NCBI RefSeq assembly: GCF_012034205.1 | Contig: NZ_JAATEM010000006.1 | Span: forward strand, 1-64,000 | Direction: 5' to 3' | Source: Streptomyces composti | Lineage (GTDB): Bacteria > Actinomycetota > Actinomycetes > Streptomycetales > Streptomycetaceae | DNA length: 64,000 nt | Part shown: piece by piece, positions 7,167-17,322 of the stretch | Layout: every line of letters begins with the position of its first letter | Numbering within the stretch: the stretch's first letter is position 1 | The notes under the pieces: generated by a model | What the model saw: only the letters and a program-made list of their open reading frames with translations | The model's database searches: none | Told to the model about the DNA's origin: nothing | Made by a program: the position numbers and the translations under genes

Positions 7167-9524
7167 GTGACGACACCCGGGTCCCCAGCAGCAGGGTCCA
7201 TCGAAGGCAGGATCGCCGAGGAGCTCGGCGTACGGGAGCGGCAGGTCAAGGCCGCCGTGGAGCTGCTCGACGGCGGCTCGACGGTGCCCTTCATCGCTCG
7301 CTACCGCAAGGAAGCGACCGAGATGCTCGACGATGCGCAGCTGCGCACGATCGAGGAGCGGCTGCGCTATCTGCGGGAGCTGGAGGAACGCCGGGCGGCG
7401 ATCCTCGACTCGGTGCGGGAGCAGGGCAAGCTCACCGAGGAGCTCGAGGCACGGATCCGGAGCGCGGAGACCAAGGCGCGCCTGGAGGACATCTATCTGC
7501 CGTTCAAGCCCAAGCGGCGCACCAAGGCCCAGATCGCCCGCGAGGCGGGACTGGAGCCGCTGGCGGAGGGGCTGCTCGGCGATCCCGGCGTGGAGCCCCT
7601 GGCCGCCGCCGCCGCGTTCGTCGACGCCGGCAAGGGCGTCGCCGACCCGCAGGCCGCGCTGGACGGCGCGCGCGCCATCCTCACCGAGCGGTTCTCGGAG
7701 GACGCCGACCTGATCGGCGAGCTGCGCGAGCGGATGTGGGTGCGCGGCCGCCTGGCGTCGAAGGTGCGGGAGGGCAAGGAGGAGGCGGGCGCCAAGTTCG
7801 CCGACTACTTCGACTTCGCCGAACCGTTCACCGAACTCCCCTCGCACCGCATCCTGGCGATGCTGCGCGGCGAGAAGGAAGAGATCCTCGACCTCACCCT
7901 GGAGCCGGAGGAGCCCACCGAGGGCCCCTCCTCCTACGAGGGGATCATCGCGAGCCGCTTCGGCATCGCCGACCGCGGCCGCCCGGCCGACAAGTGGCTG
8001 CTGGACACCGTCCGCTGGGCCTGGCGCACCCGCATCCTCACCCACCTCGGTCTCGACCTGAGGCTGCGGCTGCGCACCGCGGCCGAGGACGAGGCGGTGC
8101 GGGTCTTCGCGGCCAATCTGCGCGACCTGTTGCTCGCCGCCCCGGCCGGCACCCGCGCCACCATCGGCCTCGACCCCGGCTACCGCACGGGTGTGAAGGT
8201 GGCCGTGGTCGACGCGACCGGCAAGGTCGTCGCCACCGACGTCATCCACCCGCACGTGCCGGCCAACCGCTGGGACGAGGCGATCGCCAAGCTCGCCCGG
8301 CTGGCCGAGGAGCACGCGGTCGAGCTGATCGCCATCGGCAACGGCACGGCCTCCCGGGAGACCGACAAGCTCGCCGGTGAGCTGATCGCCAGGCACCCCG
8401 AGCTGAAGCTGACGAAGGTGATGGTGTCCGAGGCGGGCGCCTCGGTGTACTCCGCCTCCGCGTTCGCCTCGCAGGAGCTGCCGGACCTGGACGTGTCGCT
8501 GCGCGGCGCGGTGTCCATCGCGCGCCGGCTGCAGGACCCGCTGGCCGAACTGGTGAAGATCGACCCGAAGTCCATCGGTGTCGGCCAGTACCAGCACGAC
8601 CTGTCCGAGGTGAAGCTGTCGCGCTCGCTGGACGCGGTCGTCGAGGACTGTGTGAACGGCGTGGGCGTGGACGTCAACACGGCGTCGGCCCCGCTGCTCG
8701 CCCGGGTCTCGGGCATCACCTCCGGCCTGGCGGAGAACATCGTGGCGCACCGCGACGCCAACGGTCCGTTCACCTCGCGCGCCCAGCTGAAGAAGGTCCC
8801 GCGGCTCGGGCCCAAGGCGTTCGAGCAGTGTGCGGGCTTCCTGCGGATCCGTGGCGGGGACGACCCGCTGGACGCGTCGAGCGTGCACCCCGAGGCCTAT
8901 CCGGTGGTGCGCCGGATGGTGAGGACCACCGGGCAGGAGGTGGCCTCGCTGATCGGCAACACGGCGGTGCTGCGGTCGCTGAAGCCGCAGGACTTCGTGG
9001 ACGAGACGTTCGGCCTGCCGACGGTCACCGACATCCTGAGGGAGCTGGAGAAGCCGGGACGGGATCCGCGGCCCGCGTTCCGGACGGCTGCCTTCAAGGA
9101 GGGTGTGGAGAAGATCTCCGACCTGGAGCCCGGCATGGTGCTGGAGGGCGTGGTGACCAATGTCGCCGCGTTCGGTGCCTTCGTCGATGTCGGTGTGCAT
9201 CAGGACGGGCTGGTGCACGTCTCCGCGATGTCGAAGTCGTTCGTGAAGGATCCGCGGGACGTGGTCAAGCCGGGCGACATCGTCAAGGTGAAGGTCATGG
9301 ACGTGGACATCCCGCGCAAGCGGATCTCGCTGACGCTGCGGCTGGACGATGAGGCGGGCTCGACCTCGCGGGGCGGGGGCGGGCAGGCCGGTGGCAGTGA
9401 GCGACGGCAGCGCGGTGGACGTCCGCCCCAGCAGCGGCAAGGCCGTGGTTCCGGGTCTCGGCAGGCGGCGCCGGAGAACAGTGCGATGGCCGATGCGCTG
9501 CGCCGGGCCGGGTTGCTGAAGTAG
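7167..9524 (+). CDS. tex: Tex family S1 RNA-binding transcription accessory protein
   Basis: About 785 residues with the full Tex architecture: an N-terminal helical Tex_N region ([14 protein letters not shown]), a YqgF/RNase H-like domain starting near 340 ([18 protein letters not shown]), a helix-hairpin-helix region near 490-560 ([25 protein letters not shown]), and an S1 domain near 640-715 ([17 protein letters not shown]). The last 70 residues are Gly/Arg/Gln-rich and look like a disordered RNA-binding tail. Tex proteins associate with transcription complexes and nucleic acids. I prefer the GTG at 7167 with GAAGAAGG 12 nt upstream. The gene ends at a strong hairpin (9551-9598). Confidence 0.93.
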   Translation: MTTPGSPAAGSIEGRIAEELGVRERQVKAAVELLDGGSTVPFIARYRKEATEMLDDAQLRTIEERLRYLRELEERRAAILDSVREQGKLTEELEARIRSAETKARLEDIYLPFKPKRRTKAQIAREAGLEPLAEGLLGDPGVEPLAAAAAFVDAGKGVADPQAALDGARAILTERFSEDADLIGELRERMWVRGRLASKVREGKEEAGAKFADYFDFAEPFTELPSHRILAMLRGEKEEILDLTLEPEEPTEGPSSYEGIIASRFGIADRGRPADKWLLDTVRWAWRTRILTHLGLDLRLRLRTAAEDEAVRVFAANLRDLLLAAPAGTRATIGLDPGYRTGVKVAVVDATGKVVATDVIHPHVPANRWDEAIAKLARLAEEHAVELIAIGNGTASRETDKLAGELIARHPELKLTKVMVSEAGASVYSASAFASQELPDLDVSLRGAVSIARRLQDPLAELVKIDPKSIGVGQYQHDLSEVKLSRSLDAVVEDCVNGVGVDVNTASAPLLARVSGITSGLAENIVAHRDANGPFTSRAQLKKVPRLGPKAFEQCAGFLRIRGGDDPLDASSVHPEAYPVVRRMVRTTGQEVASLIGNTAVLRSLKPQDFVDETFGLPTVTDILRELEKPGRDPRPAFRTAAFKEGVEKISDLEPGMVLEGVVTNVAAFGAFVDVGVHQDGLVHVSAMSKSFVKDPRDVVKPGDIVKVKVMDVDIPRKRISLTLRLDDEAGSTSRGGGGQAGGSERRQRGGRPPQQRQGRGSGSRQAAPENSAMADALRRAGLLK

Positions 9525-9550
9525 GAAGCCTCTCTCGTCGAGTGAGGCTG

Positions 9551-9598
9551 GCCGGGCCCGGAGATCCGCTGCGGTTGCGGTGGGTCTCCGGGCCCGGC
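9551..9598. terminator. Bidirectional hairpin between tex and the convergent gene
   Basis: The arms gccgggcccggagatcc (9551-9567) and gggtctccgggcccggc (9582-9598) form a 17-bp stem with one G-T wobble and a 14-nt loop. It lies 27 nt after the tex stop and 38 nt from the end of the convergent gene. There is no U-tract, as is usual for Streptomyces terminators. Confidence 0.85.
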
Positions 9599-9635
9599 TG
9601 CTCTGTGCGGCCGGGGGCACGGCCACATGAGTTGC

Positions 9636-10670
9636 TCAGTGGTTGGCCGGGGTGGTGAGAACTGTGTTGGCTGTGCGGGCCACCAGGTAGGACGTGGGTT
9701 TCAGGGGCTTGGGGTCGAGGGGGATGCGGTGGAGGCCCGGGGGGAGGATGGCGTCGAAGACCTCGTGGGTGTGGGTGCGGGAGAGGCGGTCGATGCGGTG
9801 GGCGGTGAGGGTCACCCGGCAGGACGAGGTGACCTCGACCTCGGCTGCGCCGTCACTGAACCCCAGGGAGGTCAGGCGGCGTTGGTCCGGGGGCCTGTTG
9901 TCCAGGACCTGTTCTGTCTGGGCGACGAGCAGCGGGACGATCGGGGCGTAGGCGTCGACGAGGGGGACTTCCAGGCCGGCGGCATCGAAAGCCTCGCGGA
10001 CGGCGGTGCGTCGGGGGTCCGGGACCGAGCGGCCGAAGACGACCGCGCCGTAGCCGCGTAGCTCCCCCGCCGGTACCCCGTCCGCGTCCTGGGCGATGTC
10101 GGCGCCGATGCCGATGGTGCGCAGGGCCGCGGCGAGCTTGGCGAGCAGGGCGACCCGGGCACCGATGAGGAGGACGCGGCGGCGTTCGCCGTGACTCGCC
10201 GCGTCCTCGTCGGCCTCGAGGAGGGAGGCGAGGGCCGCGCGGTACTCGGTGCCGCGGAAGCGGAACGGGCCTATCCCGTGGTAGCCGTTGAGCTCCAGGT
10301 CCGCGTGTTCCTCGGTCTGCCAGGCGAAGTCGCGCCAGATGAAGTCCTCGCCGTCCCGTTCGATGACAGCGGTCACCGCGCCGCAGGCGAGGTCCGCGCA
10401 CTCGGGACAGCCGTAGACGATGTAGCGCCCGGCGGGCAGCGGCGCCTCGGTCTCCAGCAGCAGGCTGCGGACCTGGGCGGTGAAGATGGCCGGCGGCACG
10501 TCCGAGGCGAGCGGGGACACGGCGTCCAGGTCGGAGAGCTGGAAGAGCAGCGGGCATCCGTCGACGACGAAATCGACGAACTCCCGGTGGACTTGGTAGT
10601 CACCGTTGGCGAGGACTCCACCGGGTCTCATCGCCGGGGCCAGGCCGAAGGTCGCGTACTCGGCAGACAT
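9636..10670 (-). CDS. Uncharacterised protein with Rossmann-like central region
   Basis: 344 residues that I cannot assign to a named family. Residues 1-150 are soluble alpha/beta-type sequence with a cysteine cluster (YGCPECADLACGA) that could bind a metal. Residues about 170-260 begin RVLLIGARVALLAKLAAAL and contain alternating strand/helix segments like a nucleotide-binding or response-regulator-like fold. The C-terminal 80 residues are beta-rich (EVEVTSSCRVTLTAHRI). Homologues in Streptomyces are, as I recall, labelled oxidoreductase without direct support. The gene is divergent from the D-amino-acid oxidase gene with a gap of 68 bp, so the two may share control. Confidence 0.75.
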   Translation of the reverse strand: MSAEYATFGLAPAMRPGGVLANGDYQVHREFVDFVVDGCPLLFQLSDLDAVSPLASDVPPAIFTAQVRSLLLETEAPLPAGRYIVYGCPECADLACGAVTAVIERDGEDFIWRDFAWQTEEHADLELNGYHGIGPFRFRGTEYRAALASLLEADEDAASHGERRRVLLIGARVALLAKLAAALRTIGIGADIAQDADGVPAGELRGYGAVVFGRSVPDPRRTAVREAFDAAGLEVPLVDAYAPIVPLLVAQTEQVLDNRPPDQRRLTSLGFSDGAAEVEVTSSCRVTLTAHRIDRLSRTHTHEVFDAILPPGLHRIPLDPKPLKPTSYLVARTANTVLTTPANH

Positions 10671-10738
10671 GGGGTGAGTATTCCCTGCACCGGCCGCTCC
10701 CGAGCACGTCCTGCCACATTCGGCTAGCGTCGCTTTCG

Positions 10739-11704
10739 ATGAGCGATGCGATGAGGACTGATCCGGACTGCGATGTGCTCGTTGTCGGTGGCGGAGTGAT
10801 CGGGCTGACCACGGCGGTGGTCCTGGCCGAGCGGGGCCGCCGGGTACGGCTGTGGACGCGGGACCCGGCCGAGCGGACGACGTCCGCGGTGGCGGGGGCG
10901 CTGTGGTGGCCGTACCGGATCGAGCCGGTGGAGGCGGCGCGGGCGTGGGCCCTGCGGTCGCTGACGGTGTACGAGGAGCTGGCGGGGCGGCCCGAGGTCA
11001 CCGGGGTCCGGATGGTCGGCGGGGTGATGGGCGGGGTCCGGCCGGAGGAGGTCGGGGCGTGGACCGGGGGGCGGCTGGCGGATGTCCGGGCGGTGAGTGC
11101 GGAGGAGTATCCGCAGGGGGACGGGGTGTGGCTGCGGTTGCCGCTCATCGACATGTCGGCTCATCTGCCGTGGCTGCGGGGGCGGTTGGTCGCGGCGGGC
11201 GGCATGGTCGAGGAGCGGGAGGTGAAGAGGCTGGAGGAGGCGGAGGCGCCCGTGGTCGTCAACTGTGCGGGGCTGGGGGCGCGGGAGCTGGTGCCGGATG
11301 CGGCGGTGCGGCCGGTGCGGGGGCAGTTGGTCGTGGTGGAGAACCCCGGGATCCGGGAGTGGATGGTGGGCGACACGGCGGGGAGCGAGTCGGCGTACTT
11401 CTTTCCGCAGCCGGGGAGGTTGATTCTCGGGGGGACGGCGGAGGAGGACGTGTGGTCCCTGGAGCCGGATGCGGGGGTGGCGGAGGGGATCGTGCGAAGG
11501 TGCGCGGCGTTGCGGCCGGAGATCGGGCGGGCGCGGGTGCTGGAGCATCGGGTGGGCCTGCGGCCGGTGCGGGATGCGGTGCGGCTGGAGACGGAACGGC
11601 TGCCCGATGGGCGCCGGTTGGTGCACAACTACGGTCACGGTGGAGCGGGGATCACGGTGGCGTGGGGGTGCGCGGAGGAGGCGGCTGAGCTGGCGACGGC
11701 GTGA
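10739..11704 (+). CDS. FAD-dependent D-amino-acid oxidase
   Basis: 321 residues. The FAD-binding fingerprint VLVVGGGVIGLTTAVVLAE lies at residues 13-31, and the DAAO signature HNYGHGGAGITVAWGCA near residues 295-312 closes the FAD site. Between them, VGLRPVRD supplies the substrate-carboxylate-binding arginine and YFFPQPGRLILGG matches the substrate-lid strand. The enzyme oxidises D-amino acids to 2-oxo acids, ammonia and hydrogen peroxide. There is no signal peptide, so it is cytoplasmic. The ATG has no Shine-Dalgarno and sits 8 nt after TAGCGT (10725-10730), a pattern of leaderless genes. Codon use is very G-rich on the coding strand. It ends at a perfect 14-bp hairpin. Substrate preference cannot be told. 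Confidence 0.9.
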   Translation: MSDAMRTDPDCDVLVVGGGVIGLTTAVVLAERGRRVRLWTRDPAERTTSAVAGALWWPYRIEPVEAARAWALRSLTVYEELAGRPEVTGVRMVGGVMGGVRPEEVGAWTGGRLADVRAVSAEEYPQGDGVWLRLPLIDMSAHLPWLRGRLVAAGGMVEEREVKRLEEAEAPVVVNCAGLGARELVPDAAVRPVRGQLVVVENPGIREWMVGDTAGSESAYFFPQPGRLILGGTAEEDVWSLEPDAGVAEGIVRRCAALRPEIGRARVLEHRVGLRPVRDAVRLETERLPDGRRLVHNYGHGGAGITVAWGCAEEAAELATA

Positions 11705-11705
11705 C

Positions 11706-11739
11706 GGTGGGCCGGGGGCGGTTGTGCCCCCGGCCCACC
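11706..11739. terminator. Perfect 14-bp hairpin between convergent genes
   Basis: The arms ggtgggccgggggc (11706-11719) and gcccccggcccacc (11726-11739) flank a 6-nt loop. It sits directly after the D-amino-acid oxidase stop and 22 nt before the end of the convergent BCCT gene, so it can stop transcription from both sides. Confidence 0.9.
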
Positions 11740-11760
11740 ATGAACCGCACGCCGGCGGGC

Positions 11761-13482
11761 TCAGTGCTTGCCGATCGGGTCGCCCTCCACGTCCGGACCG
11801 CGGCCGGGGCCGATACGCAGCTCGAACTCGCCGTCGTACTTCTTGTGACCCTCGATGACGGCGAGCTCCACCGCCTCCGAGCCCATGCGGTCGCGCACGA
11901 TGACCGGGTCCCGGCGCAGGTCCCGCATGAGAGCCACGCACATCAGGACCATGACGACGACGAACGGTGCCGCCGCGAGGATCGTCAGGTTCTGCAGGCC
12001 CGTCAGGGCATCCCCCTGACCGCTGCCGACCAGCAGCATGATCGCGGCCACCGCACCGGTGGCCACACCCCAGAAGACGACGACCAGCCTCGAGGGCTCC
12101 AGCGCGCCCTTCTGCGACAGCGTGCCCATCACGATGGACGCCGCGTCCGCACCGGACACGAAGAAGATGCCCACCAGGATCATCACCAGCAGAGTCGTGA
12201 CCGTGGCGATCGGGAACTCCCGCAGCACCGCGAAGAGCTGCCCCTCCGGCGTCGATTCGTCACCCAGCCGGTTCTGCTCCTGCAGCTTCATCGCCGAGCC
12301 GCCGAAGATGGCGAACCAGATCAGGCTGACCGTGCTCGGCACCAGGATGACGCCGCCGATGAACTGCCGGATGGTGCGCCCGCGGCTGATGCGGGCGATG
12401 AACATGCCGACGAACGGCGTCCACGAGATCCACCAGGCCCAGTAGAAGACCGTCCAGCTGCCCAGCCAGCTGGCCACGCCGTCGCCGGCACTGGCCTCCG
12501 TACGACCGGCCAGCTGCGGCAGCTCGCCCAGGTAGGAGAAGACCGACGTCGGCAGCAGGTCCAGCACGATGATGGTAGGACCGACCACGAACACGAACAG
12601 GGCGAGCATCAGCGCCAGCACCATGTTGATGTTGGACAGCCACTGGATGCCCCTCTCGACACCCGAGACCGCGGACGCGACGAACGCCGCCGTCAGCACG
12701 GCGATGATGCCGACCAGCAGCCCCGTGCTGACCTTGTCCAGCCAGCCCACTTCCTGCACACCCGAACCGATCTGCAGCGCGCCGAGACCCAGCGACGCGG
12801 CCGATCCGAACACGGTGGCGACGATGGCGAGCATGTCGATGACCCGCCCCCCGACACCGTTGGCGTTCTTCTCCCCGATCAGCGGGGTGAAGACAGCGCT
12901 GATGGTCTGCCGGCGCCGCCTGCGGAACGTGCTGTAGGCGATGGCGAGACCGACCACGGCGTAGATGGCCCACGGGTGGAGCGTCCAGTGGAACAGGGTG
13001 GTGGCCATGGACAGTTCCATGCGCTCACCGGAGTCGGCGGGGTCGGTGCCGGGCGGCGGCGTGAGGTAGTGCGACAACGGCTCGCTGACGCCGTAGAACA
13101 TCAGGCCGATGCCCATGCCCGCGCTGAACATCATGGCGACCCAGGAAACGGTGCGGAACTCGGGCTCCTCGCCCTCCGCGCCGAGGTGGATCCGGCCGTA
13201 CTTGCTCGCCGCGAGCCAGAGCGCGAAGACCACGAACCCGGAGGCCGCCAGCATGAAGGCCCAGCCGCCGTTGTGCATCAGGCCGCTGAGCGCGTTGCTG
13301 GAGACGGTCTCGAGGGAGTCGGTCGCGACGGCGCCCCAGACGACGAAAGCCAGGGTGAGCACCGCCGTGACCCCGAACACCACCCGGTCGGTCCGGGGGC
13401 GCTGCTGACCGGGCAGTCCCGCTTCCGACCCCGGCAGAGCCTGGGCCGTTTGTCCCTTGTCGCTGTGTTGGTGTTGCGTCAC
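11761..13482 (-). CDS. BCCT family betaine/choline/carnitine transporter
   Basis: A plasma-membrane protein of 573 residues with twelve predicted helices between about 30 and 520. The family motif is present in the segment FSAGMGIGLMFYGVSEPL (glycine-rich helix 3) and in the tryptophan-rich core FYWAWWISWTPFVGMFIARI, which forms the cation-pi site for trimethylammonium substrates. BCCT carriers import glycine betaine, choline or carnitine, usually with Na+, and serve osmoprotection. The C-terminal 45 residues are charged, as in osmosensing members. I place the start at the GTG at 13482, since GAAAGG lies 8 nt upstream; the GTG at 13491 overlaps that site. The substrate and whether it is osmoregulated are open. 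Confidence 0.92.
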   Translation of the reverse strand: MTQHQHSDKGQTAQALPGSEAGLPGQQRPRTDRVVFGVTAVLTLAFVVWGAVATDSLETVSSNALSGLMHNGGWAFMLAASGFVVFALWLAASKYGRIHLGAEGEEPEFRTVSWVAMMFSAGMGIGLMFYGVSEPLSHYLTPPPGTDPADSGERMELSMATTLFHWTLHPWAIYAVVGLAIAYSTFRRRRRQTISAVFTPLIGEKNANGVGGRVIDMLAIVATVFGSAASLGLGALQIGSGVQEVGWLDKVSTGLLVGIIAVLTAAFVASAVSGVERGIQWLSNINMVLALMLALFVFVVGPTIIVLDLLPTSVFSYLGELPQLAGRTEASAGDGVASWLGSWTVFYWAWWISWTPFVGMFIARISRGRTIRQFIGGVILVPSTVSLIWFAIFGGSAMKLQEQNRLGDESTPEGQLFAVLREFPIATVTTLLVMILVGIFFVSGADAASIVMGTLSQKGALEPSRLVVVFWGVATGAVAAIMLLVGSGQGDALTGLQNLTILAAAPFVVVMVLMCVALMRDLRRDPVIVRDRMGSEAVELAVIEGHKKYDGEFELRIGPGRGPDVEGDPIGKH

Positions 13483-13842
13483 AGGCGGCACCTTTCGTCT
13501 GACCGAAGAGAGAAGAGCGCTCCTCCCCGCAATGCCCCTACCACCTGTGGCGCAAAATTCACCTTCTCAGCAGGACATATCTTCCACGTTTTCACCAGCT
13601 CTCCCCGCATCCCTGTCTTCCCACCCGCCCCTCCCGCCTCTCCTCTTCCGCCGGCCCACGGCTCGCCCGCTCTCCGGCCGCCCCTCGCCTCCCCCGCTCG
13701 CGCACGCCTCACACCCGGCACACCCCCGCTCCATGACGGCTGAATGGCGATCGTGTGACAGCCGGGGCCATGGACATGTCCAGCGCCCCCTGCGCCAATA
13801 GGCTCCGAAAGGACCTTGTCCCCCCACGACTTGGAGCCCTGA
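13483..13842. other. Divergent intergenic region, BCCT gene / M1 peptidase
   Basis: 360 bp that must contain the promoters of both divergent genes. Apart from a 10-bp palindrome ggacatgtcc near 13769 and a pyrimidine-rich stretch at about 13600-13700, I see no strong motif and no open frame with a ribosome site. Confidence 0.5.
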
Positions 13843-15342
13843 GTGCACCGCAGAATCCTCGTGCCCGGAGTCCTGGCCTCGGCCACCCTGCTGCTGGCGA
13901 TCCCGGCATCGGCCGCGAGCCCCTCCCCCGGCGCGCCGGGCATCGGCGACCCCTACTACCCGGCCTACGGCAACGGCGGATACGACGTCACCCACTACGA
14001 CCTGCGGCTGAAGTACCAGCCCGCCACCGACGAGCTGGCCGGCACCGCGACCCTCCTGGTCCGCGCCGAGCAGGACCTGTCCCGCTTCAATCTGGACTTT
14101 CTGCTGGATGTGAGCGAGGTACGCGTGAACGGCGTGAAAGCCTCGTTCAGCACCTCCGGCGAGCACGAACTGCGGATCACCCCGAAGCAGGCCCTGCCCA
14201 AGGGCGCGGAGTTCACCGTCGTCGTCCGCTACCGTGGCGTGCCCTCGCAGCAGAAGGCGTACGGCTTCACCAGCTGGCACCGCACCCCGGACGGCGGCGT
14301 GGCGGCGAACGAACCCGAGGCGGCCTGGTGGTGGTTCCCCAGCAATGATCACCCGCTGGACAAGGCGACCTACGACGTGTCGGTGCAGGTGCCGGACGGC
14401 ACCCAGGCCATCTCCAACGGCACCCTGCAGTCGACGAGTTCACAGGCGGGCTGGACCCGCTACAACTGGCGCTCGGACAAGCCGCAGGCGACCTATCTCG
14501 CCACTCTCGCCGTCGGCCGGTTCGACATCACCACGGGCACCACCGAGAGCGGCATCCCCATCCTGAACGCCTACAGCAAGGACCTGGGCGAATACGCCGG
14601 TGCCGCCCGGGCGAGCCTGGAGCGCACCGGCGAGGTGGCCGACTGGCTGACGGGATATTTCGGCCCCTACCCGTACAACGCGCTCGGCGGCTACGTCCCC
14701 GGCACCGACACCGGCTATGCGCTGGAGACCCAGACCCGGCCCTTCTACAGCCCGCGCCAGTTCGCGAACGGCTCCAATGTGTCCGTGGTGGTGCACGAGC
14801 TGGCCCACCAGTGGTACGGCAACCTGGTCTCGGTTGCCGCATGGAAGGACATCTGGATCAACGAGGGCTTCGCCCGCTACGCCCAGTGGCTGTGGTCGGA
14901 GCACGAGGGCGAGGGCACGGCCCAGGAGCTCGCCCACCATGTGTACGCCTCGCACCCGGCCGACGACCCGTTCTGGAAGGTGAAGCCCGGCGATCCGGGC
15001 CCGGAGAACCAGTTCCACGGCGCCGTCTACGACCGGGGCGCGCTCGCGCTGCAGGCACTGCGCAACGAGGTCGGTGACGAGGTGTTCTTCGCGCTCCTGA
15101 AGGGCTGGCCCGCCAAGTACGCCCACGGCAACGCCACGGTCGCCGACTTCCGGCGCTACGCGGAGGAACTGTCGGGCAAGCCGCTCGCGGCCCTCTTCGA
15201 CACCTGGCTGTACGAGCCGTCCAAGCCGTCCGAGTCCGCGGCTCGCTCGGCCTCCCTCACGCCGAAGCGGCAGCCCTCAGCCCCGCCGAAGTCCTGGAAG
15301 AAGATCGCGGCGACGAACAACATCCACACCGGCCGGCACTGA
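13843..15342 (+). CDS. Secreted M1 family zinc metallopeptidase
   Basis: 499 residues. Residues 1-24 are a Sec signal peptide (RR, hydrophobic core, ASA-type cleavage before ASPSPG). An N-terminal beta-sandwich of the aminopeptidase N type follows to about residue 210. The zinc site HELAHQWYG lies near residue 312, with the third ligand 19 residues later in NEGFARYAQW; both catalytic glutamates are present. The long C-terminal helical domain of classical aminopeptidase N is absent, as in other short Streptomyces M1 enzymes. The last 35 residues are Ser/Pro/Lys-rich. Expected activity is peptide or aminopeptide hydrolysis outside the cell. The GTG start has GGAG 6 nt upstream. A 39-bp tandem repeat lies 100 bp downstream. 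Confidence 0.9.
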   Translation: MHRRILVPGVLASATLLLAIPASAASPSPGAPGIGDPYYPAYGNGGYDVTHYDLRLKYQPATDELAGTATLLVRAEQDLSRFNLDFLLDVSEVRVNGVKASFSTSGEHELRITPKQALPKGAEFTVVVRYRGVPSQQKAYGFTSWHRTPDGGVAANEPEAAWWWFPSNDHPLDKATYDVSVQVPDGTQAISNGTLQSTSSQAGWTRYNWRSDKPQATYLATLAVGRFDITTGTTESGIPILNAYSKDLGEYAGAARASLERTGEVADWLTGYFGPYPYNALGGYVPGTDTGYALETQTRPFYSPRQFANGSNVSVVVHELAHQWYGNLVSVAAWKDIWINEGFARYAQWLWSEHEGEGTAQELAHHVYASHPADDPFWKVKPGDPGPENQFHGAVYDRGALALQALRNEVGDEVFFALLKGWPAKYAHGNATVADFRRYAEELSGKPLAALFDTWLYEPSKPSESAARSASLTPKRQPSAPPKSWKKIAATNNIHTGRH

Positions 15343-15438
15343 GAGCTCCCGGCACAACACGCCGCACAGGGCACATCGCCCTGCCGGCACGCCGCCGCGC
15401 GTCGAGGCACCACCCCCGTCGGCACATCGCCTCGTCGA

Positions 15439-15549
15439 CTCATCGGCACACGGGGACCGACACACCCGGCCGACCGGCTCATCGGCACACGGGGACCGAC
15501 ACACCCGGCCGACCGGCTCATCGGCACACGGGGACCGGCACACCCGGCC
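15439..15549. repeat. 39-bp tandem repeat, 2.85 copies
   Basis: Units start at 15439, 15478 and 15517 (the last is partial). The consensus begins ctcatcggcacacgggg and ends cccggccgaccgg; the copies differ by one base. The array lies in the 298-bp gap between the M1 peptidase and the convergent permease. As 39 is a multiple of three, open frames cross it on the minus strand with a 13-residue period, but no ribosome site or family supports a protein. The rest of the gap (15343-15438, 15550-15640) has no visible gene. Confidence 0.85.
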
Positions 15550-15640
15550 AGCCCGCAGACCGTGTGTCAGTCCCCGTGGTCGTACACCGTCACCGGTCTC
15601 CCCGCCGCACGCCCGTTTGCTGATCAGCCGCCCGGGGCGG

Positions 15641-17107
15641 TCACTTCGTGAGCCCCTCCAGCTCGCGCTCGGTCTCACGCGCGACGCGCCGGCGGACGCC
15701 GTACCAGCCGGCGACCAGCATCACCGCGATCACGGGCACCAGCAGCAGCGTCTTCCGGCCGATCTCGGGGTCGTTCCACATCAGACCGAGGACGGACACC
15801 AGGAAGGCGATGGTGGCGATCTCGGTGACCGGGCTGCCGGGGAGGCGGAAGGACGGGCGGGTGACCAGTCCGGCGCGGGCGCGGCGGACGAAGACCAGGT
15901 GGCAGATCATGATGATCACCCATGTGCTGATGATGCCGAGCGAGGCGACGTTCAGCACGATCTCGAAGGCCTGGTGCGGCAGCAGGAAGTTCAGGCCCAC
16001 GCCGAGCACGCAGACCGCGCAGGTCAGCAGGATGCCGCCGTAGGGCACCTGGCTGCGGTTCATGCGGGCGGTGAACGTCGGCGCGGAGCCGGCCATGGCC
16101 ATCGAGCGCAGGATGCGGCCGGTGGAGTACAGACCGGAGTTCAGCGAGGACATCGCGGCGGTCAGCACGACCAGGTTCATGATGTCGCCGGCCGCGGGAA
16201 CGCCGATCCTCGACAGGACGGTGACGAAGGGGCTCTCGTCGGCGGAGTAGACGCTGCCGGGCAGCAGCAGGGCGAGCAGGACGACCGAGCCGACGTAGAA
16301 GAGGCCGACGCGCCACATGATGGAGTTCACCGCGCGGGGGACGACCTTCTCCGGTTCGGCGGTCTCGCCCGCGGCGACACCGACCAGCTCCAGCGCCGCG
16401 TAGGCGAAGATCACGCCCTGCATGACGAGGACGACCGGCATCACCCCGTGCGGGAGCACCCCGCCGTTGTCGGTGATCATGCTGAGGCCGGGGGTGCCTC
16501 CGCCGACCTCGTGCCGGGTGGCGAGCAGGAAGACGCCGACGAACATGAAGGCCACCAGCGTGGCGACCTTGATGATGGCGAACCAGAACTCCATCTCGCC
16601 GAAGATCTTCACGGAGATCAGGTTCACCGCCAGCACCACCGCGAGCGCGATCAGTGCCAGGACCCACTGCGGGATGTCGGTGAACAGACTCCAGTAGTGG
16701 GTGTAGAGAGCGATCGCGGTGATGTCCGCGATGCCGGTGGTGGACCAGTTGAGGAAGTACATCCAGCCGGCGACGTAGGCGCCCTTCTCGCCGAGGAACT
16801 CGCGCGCGTAGGACACGAAGGATCCCGAGGACGGCCGGTAGAGCACCAGCTCGCCGAGGGCGCGGACGACGAAGAAGGCGAAGACGCCGGCGACCAGGTA
16901 GGCCAGCGCCAGGGCGGGTCCGGCGTCGCGCAGTCTGCCGCCGGCGCCGAGGAAGAGGCCGGTTCCGATCGCGCCGCCGATGGCGATCATGTTGATGTGG
17001 CGCGCCTTGAGGTCCTTGCTGTAACCGGCGTCGCCCGCGTCCGCGGGCACCTGGCCCTGCGCGGGGCGCACATCGGCCGTTGCCGTGTTCACGGCGTCCT
17101 TGCTCAC
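15641..17107 (-). CDS. APC superfamily amino-acid permease (GabP/AnsP type)
   Basis: 488 residues, twelve predicted helices. The N-terminal signature [21 protein letters not shown] near residues 34-54 is the amino-acid/proton symporter motif of the AAT family, and [19 protein letters not shown] in helix 6 is the second family motif. These permeases import amino acids such as GABA, asparagine, phenylalanine or lysine with H+. The start is taken at the GTG at 17107 (VSKDAVNTA); longer frames upstream lack a ribosome site. The gene is divergent from the MerR regulator, with GTCACACCG repeats between them, so MerR-type control is possible but unproven. The substrate is not predictable; resemblance is nearest to asparagine or GABA permeases. 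Confidence 0.88.
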   Translation of the reverse strand: MSKDAVNTATADVRPAQGQVPADAGDAGYSKDLKARHINMIAIGGAIGTGLFLGAGGRLRDAGPALALAYLVAGVFAFFVVRALGELVLYRPSSGSFVSYAREFLGEKGAYVAGWMYFLNWSTTGIADITAIALYTHYWSLFTDIPQWVLALIALAVVLAVNLISVKIFGEMEFWFAIIKVATLVAFMFVGVFLLATRHEVGGGTPGLSMITDNGGVLPHGVMPVVLVMQGVIFAYAALELVGVAAGETAEPEKVVPRAVNSIMWRVGLFYVGSVVLLALLLPGSVYSADESPFVTVLSRIGVPAAGDIMNLVVLTAAMSSLNSGLYSTGRILRSMAMAGSAPTFTARMNRSQVPYGGILLTCAVCVLGVGLNFLLPHQAFEIVLNVASLGIISTWVIIMICHLVFVRRARAGLVTRPSFRLPGSPVTEIATIAFLVSVLGLMWNDPEIGRKTLLLVPVIAVMLVAGWYGVRRRVARETERELEGLTK

Positions 17108-17238
17108 GGGTGGTTCCACTCTCTGGTGCGCTCGGGCGGATCGCGCCCGGCTGTCCGGATTGCACGGCCGGCGCCCGATCTCGGCACAGACCAAGGGGGC
17201 ACCTTTCCGGATGTGTGGTGATCCACGCGATGGCACAC

Positions 17239-17310
17239 GTCACACCGCGGAACATGTCACACCGTGATCGGGCCAGGTGGAGAAGGTGTCACAGCACTGG
17301 TGAGACAGCG
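17239..17310 (+). promoter_or_regulatory. Repeat-containing merR promoter region
   Basis: GTCACACCG occurs twice (17239-17247 and 17256-17264), 17 bp apart. GTGTCACAGC follows at 17286-17295, overlapping CACTGGTGAGACAGCG (17295-17310). The last two elements recur, the second with three changes, upstream of the AMACR-fadAB operon (22812-22840, minus strand). A -10-like TACTGT lies at 17312-17317, just before the ATG at 17323. I read these as candidate operators of the encoded MerR protein. Confidence 0.6.
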
Positions 17311-17322
17311 ATACTGTCCCAT

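Noticed and set aside
15439..15549. CRISPR array
   Set aside because: The units are directly abutting with no spacers, and no cas gene is present.
15156..15678. Repeat-containing minus-strand ORFs across the 39-bp array
   Set aside because: They lack a ribosome site, overlap the 3' ends of two real genes, and the protein is only the repeat in different frames.
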